DNA of 64,000 nt from JBJSXJ01 sp044235425. Lineage in GTDB: Bacteria; Planctomycetota; Planctomycetia; Pirellulales; Pirellulaceae. The position numbers and the translations under genes were made by a program. The stretch lies in the NCBI GenBank assembly GCA_044235425.1, contig JBIIHW010000010.1:71466-135465 (forward strand), given 5' to 3'. Of the stretch, positions 28,975 to 37,465 are shown one piece after another; within the stretch, counting starts at the first letter, position 1; each line of letters begins with the position of its first letter. Below the pieces are notes generated by a model. It was given only the letters and a program-made list of their open reading frames with translations. It was not told the DNA's origin and did not search any database.

Positions 28975-29825
28975 TCCCGACCCGACCTTGCGTCGGGCGA
29001 CAGAGCCGCTCCCGACCCGACCTTGCGTCGGGCGAAGCAGTGATTTCCGTGGTTACTCCGCGGCTGGCGCACGCGTAGATCGCTGCGGTAAGCCGTCCGC
29101 TTACCGACTTGGAAAGTCGGGCGACAGAACGGCTCCCGACCCGACCTTGCGTCGGGCGAAGCAGTGACTTCCGTGGTTACTCCGCGGCTGGCGCACGCGT
29201 AAATCGCCTCGGTAAACTTTCCGCTTACCGACTTGGAAAGTCGGGCGACAGAACGGCTCCCGACCCGACCTTGCGTCGGGCGAAGCAGTGACTTCCGTGG
29301 TTACTCCGCGGCTGGCGCACGCGTAAATCGCCTCGGTAAGCTTTCCGCTTACCGACTTGGAAAGTCGGGCGACAGAACAGCTCCCGACCCGACCTTGCGT
29401 CGGGCGAAGCGGTGACTTCCGTGGTTACTCGGCGGCTGGCGCACGCGTAAATCGCTGCGGTAAACCGTCCGCTTACCGACTTGGAAAGTCGGGCGACAGA
29501 GACGCTCCCGACCCGACCTTGCGTCGGGCGAAGCGGTGACTTCCGTGGTTACTCGGCGGCCGGCGCACGCGTAAATCGCTGCGGTAAGCTTTCCGCTTAC
29601 CGACTTGGAAAGTCGGGCGACAGAGACGCTCCCGACCCGACCTTGCGTCGGGCGAAGCGGTGACTTCCGTGGTTACTCCGCGGCTGGCGCACGCGTTAAT
29701 CGCTGCGGTAAACTTTCCGCTTACCGACTTGGAAAGTCGGGCGACAAAGGGGTTACTCCGCGGCCGGCGCACTCGTAAATCGCTGCGGTAAATTTGCCGC
29801 TTCACGACTTGGACAGTCGTGCTTG
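28975..29825. repeat. Tandem array of 124-bp hairpin-rich units upstream of rpsB
   Basis: Six units with an exact 124-base period start at 29011, 29135, 29259, 29383, 29507 and 29631. A short partial unit lies before (28975) and a degenerate one after (29755-29825). Each unit holds three small hairpins: CCCGAC...GTCGGG, CGGTAA...TTACCG (in some units CGGTAAGC/GCTTACCG) and CGACTT-GGA-AAGTCG. Units differ at a few positions (agcag/agcgg, cctcgg/tgcgg). There are no unique spacers, so this is not a CRISPR array. Overlapping open frames occur only because the unit is repeated. Confidence 0.9.
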
Positions 29826-29851
29826 TTGCCCTTTTGGGGTTTTGTTACACT
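29823..29851 (+). promoter_or_regulatory. rpsB: Candidate promoter of the rpsB operon
   Basis: TTGTTG (29823-29828) and TACACT (29846-29851) are 17 bases apart, at the very end of the 124-bp array. They are partial matches to the housekeeping -35 and -10 boxes. The resulting leader would be about 155 bases. Confidence 0.4.
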
Positions 29852-29937
29852 ACGTGGCCCGGTTTTTGGAACGGGATTTACTTACTATTACTTCGTTAAT
29901 TCGGCGAAGGTTCGACCTGTGATCCCCGGCGTATTTG

Positions 29938-29999
29938 CTCCGTTGGTGCGGAGTGACTGCTCCTGGTGATCATCGCCGTACTGACCGCTTTGTGCGGTC
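29938..29999 (+). promoter_or_regulatory. rpsB: Hairpins in the rpsB leader
   Basis: Two hairpins lie in the leader: CTCCG-ttggtg-CGGAG (29938-29953) and GACCGC-tttgt-GCGGTC (29983-29999). The second ends one base before the AGGGAG ribosome site at 30001. In other bacteria S2 represses translation through its own leader, so these are candidates for a similar control; no consensus was compared. Confidence 0.4.
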
Positions 30000-30013
30000 T
30001 AGGGAGAATGATT

Positions 30014-30802
30014 GTGTCTCAAGGTACTGCCCCAGCGGCTCCGGCTCCGGCTCCGACGTTAGTTGAAGAATTGATTCAGGCAGGCTGTCATTTCGGCCAT
30101 CGCGCAAGTCGATGGAATCCGAAGATGGCTCCTTACATTTATGCTCGCAAAGGTCTCATCCACATCGTCGATGTGCGGGAGACCGTGCGTGGATTGTTGC
30201 GAGCGAAAAAGTATTTGGGCCAGGTGTCGGGGGGTGGCAGTTTGGTGCTGTTTGTCGGCACCAAGCGTCAAGCTCAAGGGGCCGTCGAGCGTGAAGCATT
30301 GCGCTGCGGCATGCCGTTCGTGGCGGAACGCTGGCTGGGTGGTGCGCTGACGAATTTCCGCACGATTCGCAGTCGTCTCGCTCGCCTCGAAGAACTCGAA
30401 CGCCTCCGCAATAGCCCGGAACTGCAGACCTATTCCAAGAAGATGCAGTCCGCTTTGGCTCGTGAATATCGCAAGATGTATCGCAACTTGAACGGTTTGC
30501 GGCTCTTGAATCGCATGCCCGAATGCTTGGTGGTGTTCGACCCGAAGAAGGAAAAGAATGCCATTCGCGAAGCTCGTTCGCTTGGTATCACCACGTTGGC
30601 CTTGATCGATACCGATTGCGATCCGGATTTGGTCGATCTGCCAATTCCAGGCAATGACGACGGTATCCGTTCGATCGAGGTAATCGCCCGCCATTTGGCC
30701 GATGCGGTGCTGGCCGGCAAGACTCAACAAGCCGCTCAGAACAAGCAGCCTGAGGCGAATGCCAGCGAGGCAGCAGCGATTGCTGAGAAGTCCGAAGGTT
30801 AA
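30014..30802 (+). CDS. rpsB: 30S ribosomal protein S2
   Basis: Ribosomal protein S2 binds late to the small subunit and is needed for S1 to join. The product has 262 residues from a GTG at 30014, preferred because AGGGAG lies seven bases upstream; an ATG two codons earlier is only one base from that site. Family hallmarks are present: ELIQAGCHFGHRASRWNPKM near the start in two parts, APYIYARKGLIHIVD, FVGTKRQAQ, ERWLGGALTNF and DTDCDPDLVDLPIPGNDD. The N-terminus has an Ala/Pro-rich extension before the core, and the C-terminus has an Ala/Glu-rich tail. It heads the conserved rpsB-tsf-pyrH-frr order. Confidence 0.97.
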   Translation: MSQGTAPAAPAPAPTLVEELIQAGCHFGHRASRWNPKMAPYIYARKGLIHIVDVRETVRGLLRAKKYLGQVSGGGSLVLFVGTKRQAQGAVEREALRCGMPFVAERWLGGALTNFRTIRSRLARLEELERLRNSPELQTYSKKMQSALAREYRKMYRNLNGLRLLNRMPECLVVFDPKKEKNAIREARSLGITTLALIDTDCDPDLVDLPIPGNDDGIRSIEVIARHLADAVLAGKTQQAAQNKQPEANASEAAAIAEKSEG

Positions 30803-31070
30803 GATCGTTTCCGACTCCCAGTGTTCGCTGGATCGAAGTTAAGTTGAAGTCCGGTTGCCGGCTAGGCTGCGTCTTTAACTTGCAAAACCAAGCGGACCAG
30901 GTGAGCTGAAACTCTGTCGGATAAATAGTAGATGAACGTCGGCGGCAGTTGTTAGGTCGACCGACGTATCTGGCTCAGCGACTGTCCCCAGCGACCGCTC
31001 GCTCAGGCCAAAGCAAGATTCTGGAACTAGATCACGAACTGAATTTGAGAATTACGAGGAGACTCGAATC

Positions 31071-31898
31071 ATGGCTGAAATCACTGCAGCGATTGTCAAC
31101 GCGCTTCGCAAAGAGACGGGTTTGCCGATGATGGACGTGAAAAAGGCACTCGTCGACGCGAACGGTGAGGTGGAGGAGGCCAAGCGGCTGCTGCGGGAAC
31201 GTGGCTTGAAGGTGCTGAGCAATCGGCTTGATCGCGAAACCGCTTTTGGACGCTTCGGTATTTACACGAGCACGACGGTGGGCGCGATTGTGGAACTGAA
31301 GTGCGAAAGCGCACCGGTGGCGGGTACGGACGAATTCATCCAGCTGGCCAACGATCTGGCAACTCAGCTGGCCACGGGACCAGGAGCTGCAACGGCTGAC
31401 GAATTGCTTGACCAGCCTTCGCCGAGCAAGCCGGGTGTTACGCTGCGTGAGCAGAAGGATGAGATGTTTAATCGCATCCGCGAAGTGTTCAACATTGGCC
31501 GCATCACTCGACTGGATGGCAGCTGCGGTGCTTACTGCCACAATTCGTCGACCGTCTCGGGCGTGCTGCTCCAGATTGAAGGCGGCAACGAGGCGGCCGC
31601 TCGGGATGTCTGCATGCATATCGCGGCGATGCGACCGATGGGACTGCGGAAGGAAGACGTGCCGGCTGAGGAAGTGGATAAGGAACGTGCGATCCTCAAG
31701 GATGCAGCGCTCAAGGAAGGCAAGCCAGCCAACATCGTCGACAAGATCGTGGAGGGGCAGCTGCGTAATTTCTATGCCGAACGAGTGCTCACCGAGCAGC
31801 CATTCGTCAAGGAAAACAAGCAGACAGTTGGCCAATACGCTCAGCAGAATGGCATGAAGCTGATCCGTTTCGTCCACTGGGAACTCGGCAAGGAGTAG
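31071..31898 (+). CDS. tsf: Translation elongation factor Ts
   Basis: EF-Ts exchanges GDP for GTP on EF-Tu. The product has 275 residues, close to the usual length. The N-terminal UBA-like domain (1-45) carries the EF-Tu contact motif TGLPMMDVKKAL. The core has the usual two-subdomain pattern with NEAAARDVCMHIAAMRP and a coiled-coil region. The C-terminus ends with VHWELGKE. It lies 268 bases after rpsB, a gap in which I see no gene or clear terminator, and six bases before pyrH. Confidence 0.96.
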   Translation: MAEITAAIVNALRKETGLPMMDVKKALVDANGEVEEAKRLLRERGLKVLSNRLDRETAFGRFGIYTSTTVGAIVELKCESAPVAGTDEFIQLANDLATQLATGPGAATADELLDQPSPSKPGVTLREQKDEMFNRIREVFNIGRITRLDGSCGAYCHNSSTVSGVLLQIEGGNEAAARDVCMHIAAMRPMGLRKEDVPAEEVDKERAILKDAALKEGKPANIVDKIVEGQLRNFYAERVLTEQPFVKENKQTVGQYAQQNGMKLIRFVHWELGKE

Positions 31899-31904
31899 TG
31901 TGAG

Positions 31905-32666
31905 ATGAATCGAGCGACGGCGGGTGATTCGCAACCCGCTTACCGGCGCGTGTTACTGAAGCTTTCGGGTGAGAGCTTCAGCCGTGCGGGAGAGCGTGGG
32001 ATTGGGATGGAGGAAGTGCTGCACATCGCGCGGCAAGTCCAGAAAGCAGCCCAGTCTGGCTGTCAAATCGCCGTCGTGATCGGCGGTGGCAACATTCTGC
32101 GTGGTTCGCAGTTCAAGGATCAACATGGTGGGATCCAAGAAGCTACCGCACACTACATGGGCATGCTCGCCACCGTCATCAACGGCTTGGCCATGCAGGA
32201 TGCCTTGGAGTCACTCGGCTGCTCCACGCGCTTAATGTCAGCCATTCGCATGGATGGAGTTGCGGAGCCGTATATTCGGCGGCGTGGACGACGTCATCTG
32301 GAAAAGGGCCGGATCATTATTCTGGCAGCTGGCACGGGAAGTCCTTATGTGACGACCGACACCGCCGCAGCCCAACGCGCGTTGGAACTCGACTGCGATA
32401 TCCTCATGAAAGCCACTCGGGTCGATGGCGTTTACAGCGACGACCCCGAGAAAAACCCTCACGCGGTGCTCTACCGTGATCTGGAATACAGTGCGCTGCG
32501 AGAGCAGAACCTGCGTGTGATGGACAGCACGGCCATCGCGCAGTGCATGGAACACAAAATGCCTATTCTCGTGTTCAATTACAAACGCGAGGGCAACATT
32601 CAGCGAGCGGTACACGGCGAGCGGATCGGTACACTGATCGGAACGCTCCGCAGTCGCTCCAGCTGA
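31905..32666 (+). CDS. pyrH: UMP kinase
   Basis: This is the bacterial hexameric UMP kinase, which makes UDP from UMP and ATP in pyrimidine synthesis and belongs to the amino-acid kinase fold. The product has 253 residues. Signatures are RVLLKLSGESF at the phosphate-binding start, VIGGGNILRG, SAIRMDGVAEPYIRRRGRRH, LAAGTGSPYVTTDTAAA and KATRVDGVYSDDPEKNP. It follows tsf by six bases, which implies one transcript. No anomalies. Confidence 0.97.
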   Translation: MNRATAGDSQPAYRRVLLKLSGESFSRAGERGIGMEEVLHIARQVQKAAQSGCQIAVVIGGGNILRGSQFKDQHGGIQEATAHYMGMLATVINGLAMQDALESLGCSTRLMSAIRMDGVAEPYIRRRGRRHLEKGRIIILAAGTGSPYVTTDTAAAQRALELDCDILMKATRVDGVYSDDPEKNPHAVLYRDLEYSALREQNLRVMDSTAIAQCMEHKMPILVFNYKREGNIQRAVHGERIGTLIGTLRSRSS

Positions 32667-32765
32667 GTTTTTTGATTTCTTGCGGAAGTCGCTGAAGACA
32701 TCGTTGGTCGAGGCAACTGGCAATCGTTTCTACTCAACCTGTTTGGTCGCTCGCGAGGCTCTGAC

Positions 32766-33326
32766 ATGAACGCTGATGACATTCTGTTGGACGTGGAAGA
32801 TCGCATGGATAAGGCGCTGCAGCATCTCAAGAGCAGCTTGGCCGGAATTCGCACGGGGCGTGCCAATCCCGGTTTGGTTGATTCGCTGCGAGTGGAGGCG
32901 TATGGTTCGCCGACGCCGATGAAGCAACTTGCTTCCGTCGGCGCTCCCGAGCCGAATCAAATCCTGATCAAGCCCTACGATGTTTCCACGATCAAAGACA
33001 TCGAGAAGGCAATCATCAATAGTGGTCTCGGATTTACCCCTCAAAGCGATGGACGGATCATTCGCTTGAATATCCCTGCCCTGAGCGCCGAGACTCGACG
33101 CAAACTCGTGGCGCGTGTGAAGGAACTGGCCGAAGAGGCAAAGGTGTCGATCCGCAATGTTCGTCGCGACGCCAACAAAGCTGCGGATCAAGCTGAGAAA
33201 GACAAAGTGATGAGCGAAGATGATCGCGATGCGCTCAAGGAGCAGATCCAGGAAATGACGAAGGATTATGAGACCAAGGCGGGTGACCTGGCGAAAGCTC
33301 GTGAAACCGAAGTCATGGAAAACTAA
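32766..33326 (+). CDS. frr: Ribosome recycling factor
   Basis: RRF releases post-termination ribosomes from mRNA together with EF-G. The product has 186 residues, the standard length. Signatures are LAGIRTGRANPGLVDSL, VEAYGSPTPMKQLASV and NIPALSAETRRKLV, followed by the long helical domain with NVRRDANK. It follows pyrH after about 100 bases and precedes the esterase fusion by three bases. Confidence 0.97.
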   Translation: MNADDILLDVEDRMDKALQHLKSSLAGIRTGRANPGLVDSLRVEAYGSPTPMKQLASVGAPEPNQILIKPYDVSTIKDIEKAIINSGLGFTPQSDGRIIRLNIPALSAETRRKLVARVKELAEEAKVSIRNVRRDANKAADQAEKDKVMSEDDRDALKEQIQEMTKDYETKAGDLAKARETEVMEN

Positions 33327-33329
33327 CCG

Positions 33330-35135
33330 ATGAAATTCCCGCACGCGACGCTGTCGATTCTGCTGGCACTCAGCCTGATCTCATCCTTCGATTGGTTGCC
33401 GTCGCTCTTGGCGAATGAATTCAAGGCAACACCCGATCATCAGCGGCAAGCCGGTGTGCCGGAGGGCCAAGTCCAGGAAATGCCACCCTGGAAGTCGAAC
33501 ATCTACCCCAACACGATTCGCGACTGGTGGGTCTACATCCCGGCTCAATACAAAGCCGAACAGCCCGCGGCTGTCATGTTCTTTCAAGATGGACATGACT
33601 ATGTGAATGTTAAGGGCAATTGGCGAGTGCCGATTGTGTTTGACAACCTGATCGCACGCGGCGAGATGCCTGTCACGATCGCGGTGTTCATCAATCCGGG
33701 GCATGATGTTGGCACGGGCGATGCCTTTCACAATGTTCGCTGGCAAGCCAGTAATCGCAGTTTGGAATACGATTCGCTCGGTGATCGCTACGCCCGATTT
33801 TTAATCGAGGAGATTATGCCGGCGCTGAAAGAACGCTGGAAGATCTCCGACGACCCCACTCACCGCGCCATCGCCGGCGCATCGAGCGGTGGAATCTGTT
33901 CATTCACCGTTGCCTGGGAACGGCCCGATCAGTTCCGCAAAGTGTTTTCGACGATTGGATCATTCGTCAATCTTCGGGGCGGTGACGCCTATCCGTCGCT
34001 GATCCGTAAGACCGAGCGTCGTCCGCTGCGAGTTTATCTGGAGGATTCTGCCGGCGACTTGGATAACAAGTTCGGCAACTGGCCACTGGCGAATCAGCAG
34101 ATGAACGCCGCTCTTCGCTACATGGGCTACGATGTGCGCTTCGATTACGTCGAAGGATACGCTCACAATTCCAATCATGGTGGCAGCGTTTTTCCGGACG
34201 CGCTGAAATGGCTTTGGCGAAAAGAAGAACCGGCGCCCGCTCCGAGCGCCAAGCAGGACCTGGGTGGCGATCTGTCGCTACATCGTCTGCTGATTGAAGG
34301 TAAGTCGTGGGAACCAGTCGCTCAAGGCTTGGGTTTTGGTGATGGCCCCTGCTCCGATGCCTCAGGTAATTTTTTCTATAGCGATTTGAAAGCGAATGAA
34401 ATCTGGAAGGTCGCGCTCGATGGCACCAAAACGAAGGTGCTGAGCGAAGGGGCCAGTGGCTTGAAATTCGGTCCCGATGGCCGTTTATATGCCTGCCAGC
34501 CAGGTCAGAAGCGAGTCGTCGCCATCGACCTCGCCAAGACGGATGGTGCGATTCAAGTCTTGGCAGAAAACGTACAGCCCAATGACTTGGTGGTCAGTCG
34601 TCACGGACAGTTGTATTTCACCGAGACGGGCAAGAAACAAGTGACTCGTATTGATTTGAAGAGTGGTCAGTTGAGTGTCGCTGATGAGGGCATCACGGCT
34701 CCCAATGGAATTACGTTGTCACCCGATCAAGGCACGCTCGTGGTGAGTGACTATCGCGGTCAGCATCTATTTTTCTTTCAGGTGAAGGCGAATGGCGAGT
34801 TGGCGGCAAAGTCAACGCCAGCGACGATGCGACGGCCCATCGATCCGAAGGGTGAGTTCAAATTTAACGAGCCACCGCCCTATCAAGTAGCCTCGGGCGG
34901 CGATGGAATGATCAGCGATGAACAGGGGCGCTTCTACGTGGCCACGAACTTAGGTGTACAGGTTTTCGACGCCGGTGGTCGTGAATGCGGCTTACTGCCC
35001 AAGCCACTCGCCGATAAGCCACTCACCAGCTGCACGCTGGCGGGAGCCGAGCGAGCGTTTTTGTACATCACCAATGGTGATCAGATTTTTCGCCGCCAGG
35101 TTCAGGCGCGCGGTTCTTACTTTGCACAACCCTGA
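33330..35135 (+). CDS. Secreted esterase / SMP-30-like beta-propeller fusion
   Basis: The product has 601 residues with a signal peptide (about 1-29). The first module (about 50-300) is an esterase of the enterochelin-esterase/esterase D type: DWWVYIPAQY, FFQDGHDYV, nucleophile Ser185 in GASSGG, and a probable catalytic His in YAHNSNHGGSVFP with Asp239 or Asp243. The second (about 320-600) is a six-bladed propeller like SMP-30/gluconolactonase, with FSDLKANEIW-type and APNGITLSPDQGTLVVSD phrases. Together they suggest hydrolysis of an ester or lactone outside the cytoplasm; the substrate is unknown. The three-base gap after frr suggests read-through from the translation operon, an odd partner for an exported enzyme. 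Its stop overlaps an upstream ATG of the next gene. Confidence 0.85.
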   Translation: MKFPHATLSILLALSLISSFDWLPSLLANEFKATPDHQRQAGVPEGQVQEMPPWKSNIYPNTIRDWWVYIPAQYKAEQPAAVMFFQDGHDYVNVKGNWRVPIVFDNLIARGEMPVTIAVFINPGHDVGTGDAFHNVRWQASNRSLEYDSLGDRYARFLIEEIMPALKERWKISDDPTHRAIAGASSGGICSFTVAWERPDQFRKVFSTIGSFVNLRGGDAYPSLIRKTERRPLRVYLEDSAGDLDNKFGNWPLANQQMNAALRYMGYDVRFDYVEGYAHNSNHGGSVFPDALKWLWRKEEPAPAPSAKQDLGGDLSLHRLLIEGKSWEPVAQGLGFGDGPCSDASGNFFYSDLKANEIWKVALDGTKTKVLSEGASGLKFGPDGRLYACQPGQKRVVAIDLAKTDGAIQVLAENVQPNDLVVSRHGQLYFTETGKKQVTRIDLKSGQLSVADEGITAPNGITLSPDQGTLVVSDYRGQHLFFFQVKANGELAAKSTPATMRRPIDPKGEFKFNEPPPYQVASGGDGMISDEQGRFYVATNLGVQVFDAGGRECGLLPKPLADKPLTSCTLAGAERAFLYITNGDQIFRRQVQARGSYFAQP

Positions 35136-35158
35136 TGACAGTCGGAGGGATGGGTGAG

Positions 35159-36220
35159 ATGAATGTGCTCAGTCCATCCGAACATTCTCCGGCGGCTCGC
35201 GGTTATCGTTGGCCGGCGGAGTGGGAGCCTCAGGTGGCAACGTGGCTCTCCTGGCCTCACAACCGCCGCACTTGGCCAGGTCACTTCGACGAAGTACCCG
35301 CCGCCTTCGCTCGCCTCGTTCGCACGCTCGCTCAATACCAACCCGTTCATCTTCTGGCAGGTGGAGCGGCTGTGCTGGCAGATGCTCAGCGACATGTCGG
35401 TGAGTTGTCCCAGGTTACGATTCACGACATTTCCACGAACGACGCTTGGTGCCGAGATCATGGACCTGTTTTTTTGTCGTCGCGATCATCCTTGGCGCCC
35501 GCACTCGTTCACTGGGGATACAACGCCTGGGGCGGAAAGTATCCGCCGTTTGATTTGGACCGAACGGTACCGCAGCACATTGCGGAGTATCTCAACTACG
35601 AGCGATTCGTACCCGGCGTGGTACTCGAAGGTGGGGCGATTGATGGCGATGGGGAAGGAACTATTCTGACCACCGAACGTTGTCTGCTCAATCCCAATCG
35701 CAATCCTACAATTACGCGACAGCAGCTCGAGCAGCAGCTGAGCGATTATCTCGGTGCTCGACGAATCATCTGGCTACGAGCGGGTGATCTGGCGGGAGAC
35801 GACACGGATGGCCATGTCGATCAACTAGCACGTTTTGTTAATCCAACGACGTTGGTAGTGGCTTGGGAAAATGATCCGCATGAAGTGAATTACGAGCCGC
35901 TGGCGCGGAACTACCAGCAATTAACGACCGAGGTGGTGGATTCTCGCGGGGCTGCTTATCGAGTGGAACGCTTACCGATGCCTCGACCGATCTACGTCGA
36001 TGGTCAGCGTTTACCAGCCAGCTACTGTAACTTCCTCTTCGCCAACGGGTCGATTCTGGTGCCGCAATTCGACGATCCGAACGACGAAGTCGCTCGGCAA
36101 CTTCTCGCCTCCCTGTGCCCGGACCGAGAGGTGGTTTTAGTTCCCTGTCGAGCTCTGGTGCTAGGCCTGGGCTCGATCCACTGTCTCACGCAGCAGCAAC
36201 CACGCGCAGTTGGCGGTTGA
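35159..36220 (+). CDS. aguA: Agmatine deiminase (peptidyl-arginine deiminase family)
   Basis: This enzyme hydrolyses agmatine to N-carbamoylputrescine and ammonia in putrescine synthesis. The ATG at 35159 is preferred over an ATG at 35135 because GGAGGG lies nine bases upstream. The product has 353 residues. Family motifs are NDAWCRDHGP (94-103), VVLEGGAID, the catalytic-His segment DTDGHVDQ (His219), and the nucleophile Cys342 in GSIHCLTQQQP. The set of Asp, His and Cys is complete. It sits directly after the esterase fusion and ends just before the RAYT/REP region. Confidence 0.92.
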   Translation: MNVLSPSEHSPAARGYRWPAEWEPQVATWLSWPHNRRTWPGHFDEVPAAFARLVRTLAQYQPVHLLAGGAAVLADAQRHVGELSQVTIHDISTNDAWCRDHGPVFLSSRSSLAPALVHWGYNAWGGKYPPFDLDRTVPQHIAEYLNYERFVPGVVLEGGAIDGDGEGTILTTERCLLNPNRNPTITRQQLEQQLSDYLGARRIIWLRAGDLAGDDTDGHVDQLARFVNPTTLVVAWENDPHEVNYEPLARNYQQLTTEVVDSRGAAYRVERLPMPRPIYVDGQRLPASYCNFLFANGSILVPQFDDPNDEVARQLLASLCPDREVVLVPCRALVLGLGSIHCLTQQQPRAVGG

Positions 36221-36230
36221 TGGCAAAGCC

Positions 36231-36296
36231 GATGCATGACCGATGCATGACCGATGCATGACCGATGCATTGATGATGCATTGATGATGCATTGAT
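36231..36296. repeat. 11-bp tandem repeat
   Basis: Six 11-base units follow the agmatine deiminase gene: three of gatgcatgacc and then three of gatgcattgat. The array runs into the first REP palindrome at 36303. The two blocks differ only in the last four bases, which suggests expansion after a local mutation. Confidence 0.85.
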
Positions 36297-36302
36297 GATG
36301 CA

Positions 36303-36496
36303 TGGCCGAAGGCCATGCGGACACCGTAGCCTAGGGCAACGCCCTAGGAACCGCGTCGACAGCACCAACGCGGCGCATTATCGATGGTTGTTTGGCCGAA
36401 GGCCATGCCGACACCGTAGCCTAGGGCAACGCCCTAGGAACCGGGGCGACAGCACCAACGCGGCGCATTATCGATGGTTGTTTGGCCGAAGGCCAT
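36303..36496. repeat. REP-like palindromic units, direct orientation
   Basis: Two 90-base units start at 36303 and 36393, and a truncated third starts at 36483. Each has two perfect hairpins: TGGCC-gaa-GGCCA and CCTAGGGC-aac-GCCCTAGG, joined by a conserved linker (acaccgtag). This two-palindrome layout is what REP/BIME elements look like. They lie just upstream of the RAYT gene. Confidence 0.85.
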
Positions 36497-36539
36497 ATAC
36501 ACTCGCAACTCGCGGAGCTCTTGTGTGAATACCGAAATT

Positions 36540-36586
36540 CCTAGGGCGTTGCCGCTAGGCTACGGTGTCTCATGGCCTTCGGCCTG
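36540..36586. repeat. REP-like unit, inverted orientation
   Basis: An inverted copy of the REP unit: cctagggcgttgccgctagg, the linker ctacggtgt, and then GGCC-ttc-GGCC. It lies about 100 bases before the RAYT start codon. The inverted pair with the direct units upstream resembles a BIME. Confidence 0.8.
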
Positions 36587-36686
36587 AGGAAAAGGGCAGC
36601 GACTTATTTTGTGGAACCGGTTTTGGCTTCTTATTACGATCTTGTTGCTGGGGCAAGTCGTATTCCGTTGTTTCTCGGAGAAAGCC

Positions 36687-37139
36687 ATGCCTCAATCGTT
36701 GACCCAACTGCTGGCTCATTTAGTCTTCAGTACCAAAAATCGAGAACCCTTCTTGGACGTGGCCATTCGAGGTCGTGTGCATGCCTATCTCGCTACGGTC
36801 TTTCGCACTCTGCACTCGCCCTGGGTGGTAGTCGGCGGCGTGGCGGATCACATCCACATCTTGTTTGACCTGGGAAAGATGGTGGCGCCCGTGACGTTCG
36901 TGGAGCAGGTGAAACGCGAATCATCAAAGTTCATCAAGACACTCGGTCCTCGATATGGAAACTTCTACTGGCAACGTGGATATGGCATGTTCTCGGTAAG
37001 TCCCCAGGAGCGCAATGTGGTTGAGCGGTATGTTCGTAATCAAGAAGAACATCACCGCGGTATTAGCTTCCAGGATGAGTACCGAACAATGCTCCAACGC
37101 CACGGCCTCGAGTTTGATGAGCGATACGTTTGGGATTGA
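36687..37139 (+). CDS. REP-associated tyrosine transposase (IS200-like RAYT)
   Basis: The product has 150 residues from the ATG at 36687, with GGAG seven bases upstream. It belongs to the Y1 HUH nuclease family of IS200/IS605 TnpA. The metal-binding HUH motif is HIHILFDL, preceded by VVGGVADH. The likely catalytic Tyr is in VVERYVRNQEEHH, on a helix that also carries conserved polar residues. The N-terminal LAHLVFSTKNREPFL is typical. It lacks a TnpB partner and IS ends, and is instead flanked on both sides by REP palindromes. In RAYT systems the protein cuts and moves single-stranded REP DNA, so these repeats are its probable substrate. Confidence 0.92.
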   Translation: MPQSLTQLLAHLVFSTKNREPFLDVAIRGRVHAYLATVFRTLHSPWVVVGGVADHIHILFDLGKMVAPVTFVEQVKRESSKFIKTLGPRYGNFYWQRGYGMFSVSPQERNVVERYVRNQEEHHRGISFQDEYRTMLQRHGLEFDERYVWD

Positions 37140-37180
37140 TCGGCCAAATATTCATCGAATACGCGCGGCATTGCGCGGCG

Positions 37181-37410
37181 CTCATGGCCGTCGGCCCCGG
37201 TCCTAGGGCGTTGCCGCTAGGCTACGGTGTTTCATGGCCTGCGGCCAAAAAAGCTAGGCTACGGTGACCGCATGGCCGTTGGCCAAAAAGGTGAATATGG
37301 CCTGCGGCCAAACATTCATCAAAAACGCGATGTATTGCGCGGCGTTGGTATCGTCGCCCCGGGTCCTACGGCGTTGCCGCTAGGCTACGGTGTCGTCCCT
37401 AGGGCATTGC
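37181..37410. repeat. REP-like units downstream of the RAYT gene
   Basis: A cluster of degenerate inverted-orientation units. Four GGCC-N3-GGCC hairpins lie at 37186-37196, 37236-37246, 37274-37284 and 37299-37309, with loops gtc, tgc, gtt and tgc. The phrase gctaggctacggtg occurs three times and the ccta-g-gcgttgcc half-palindrome several times. The variation suggests older or recombining copies. The remainder of the 326 bases up to 37465 holds no gene. Confidence 0.8.
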
Positions 37411-37465
37411 CGCCACTTGCGTCTCGCTTTTCGACTTGGAAGGTCATGCGACTCTGCGACACCAC

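Noticed and set aside
29109..29805. Repeated 60-codon open frames and a 110-codon minus-strand frame inside the 124-bp array
   Set aside because: They recur with the repeat period and overlap each other; they lack ribosome sites and show no protein-like conservation beyond the repeat itself.
28975..29825. CRISPR array
   Set aside because: The 124-bp units are contiguous and near-identical along their whole length, with no unique spacers and no cas genes nearby.
30803..31070. An RNA gene or separate regulator between rpsB and tsf
   Set aside because: I found no tRNA-like fold, strong hairpin or open frame in these 268 bases.
36292..36528. A 78-codon frame across the REP units
   Set aside because: It encodes the repeated palindromes (two near-identical halves with the 90-bp period), so it is a by-product of the repeats.
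36687..37139. Complete IS200/IS605 insertion sequence
   Set aside because: There is no TnpB or accessory gene and no recognisable left/right IS ends; flanking REP palindromes fit a RAYT better.
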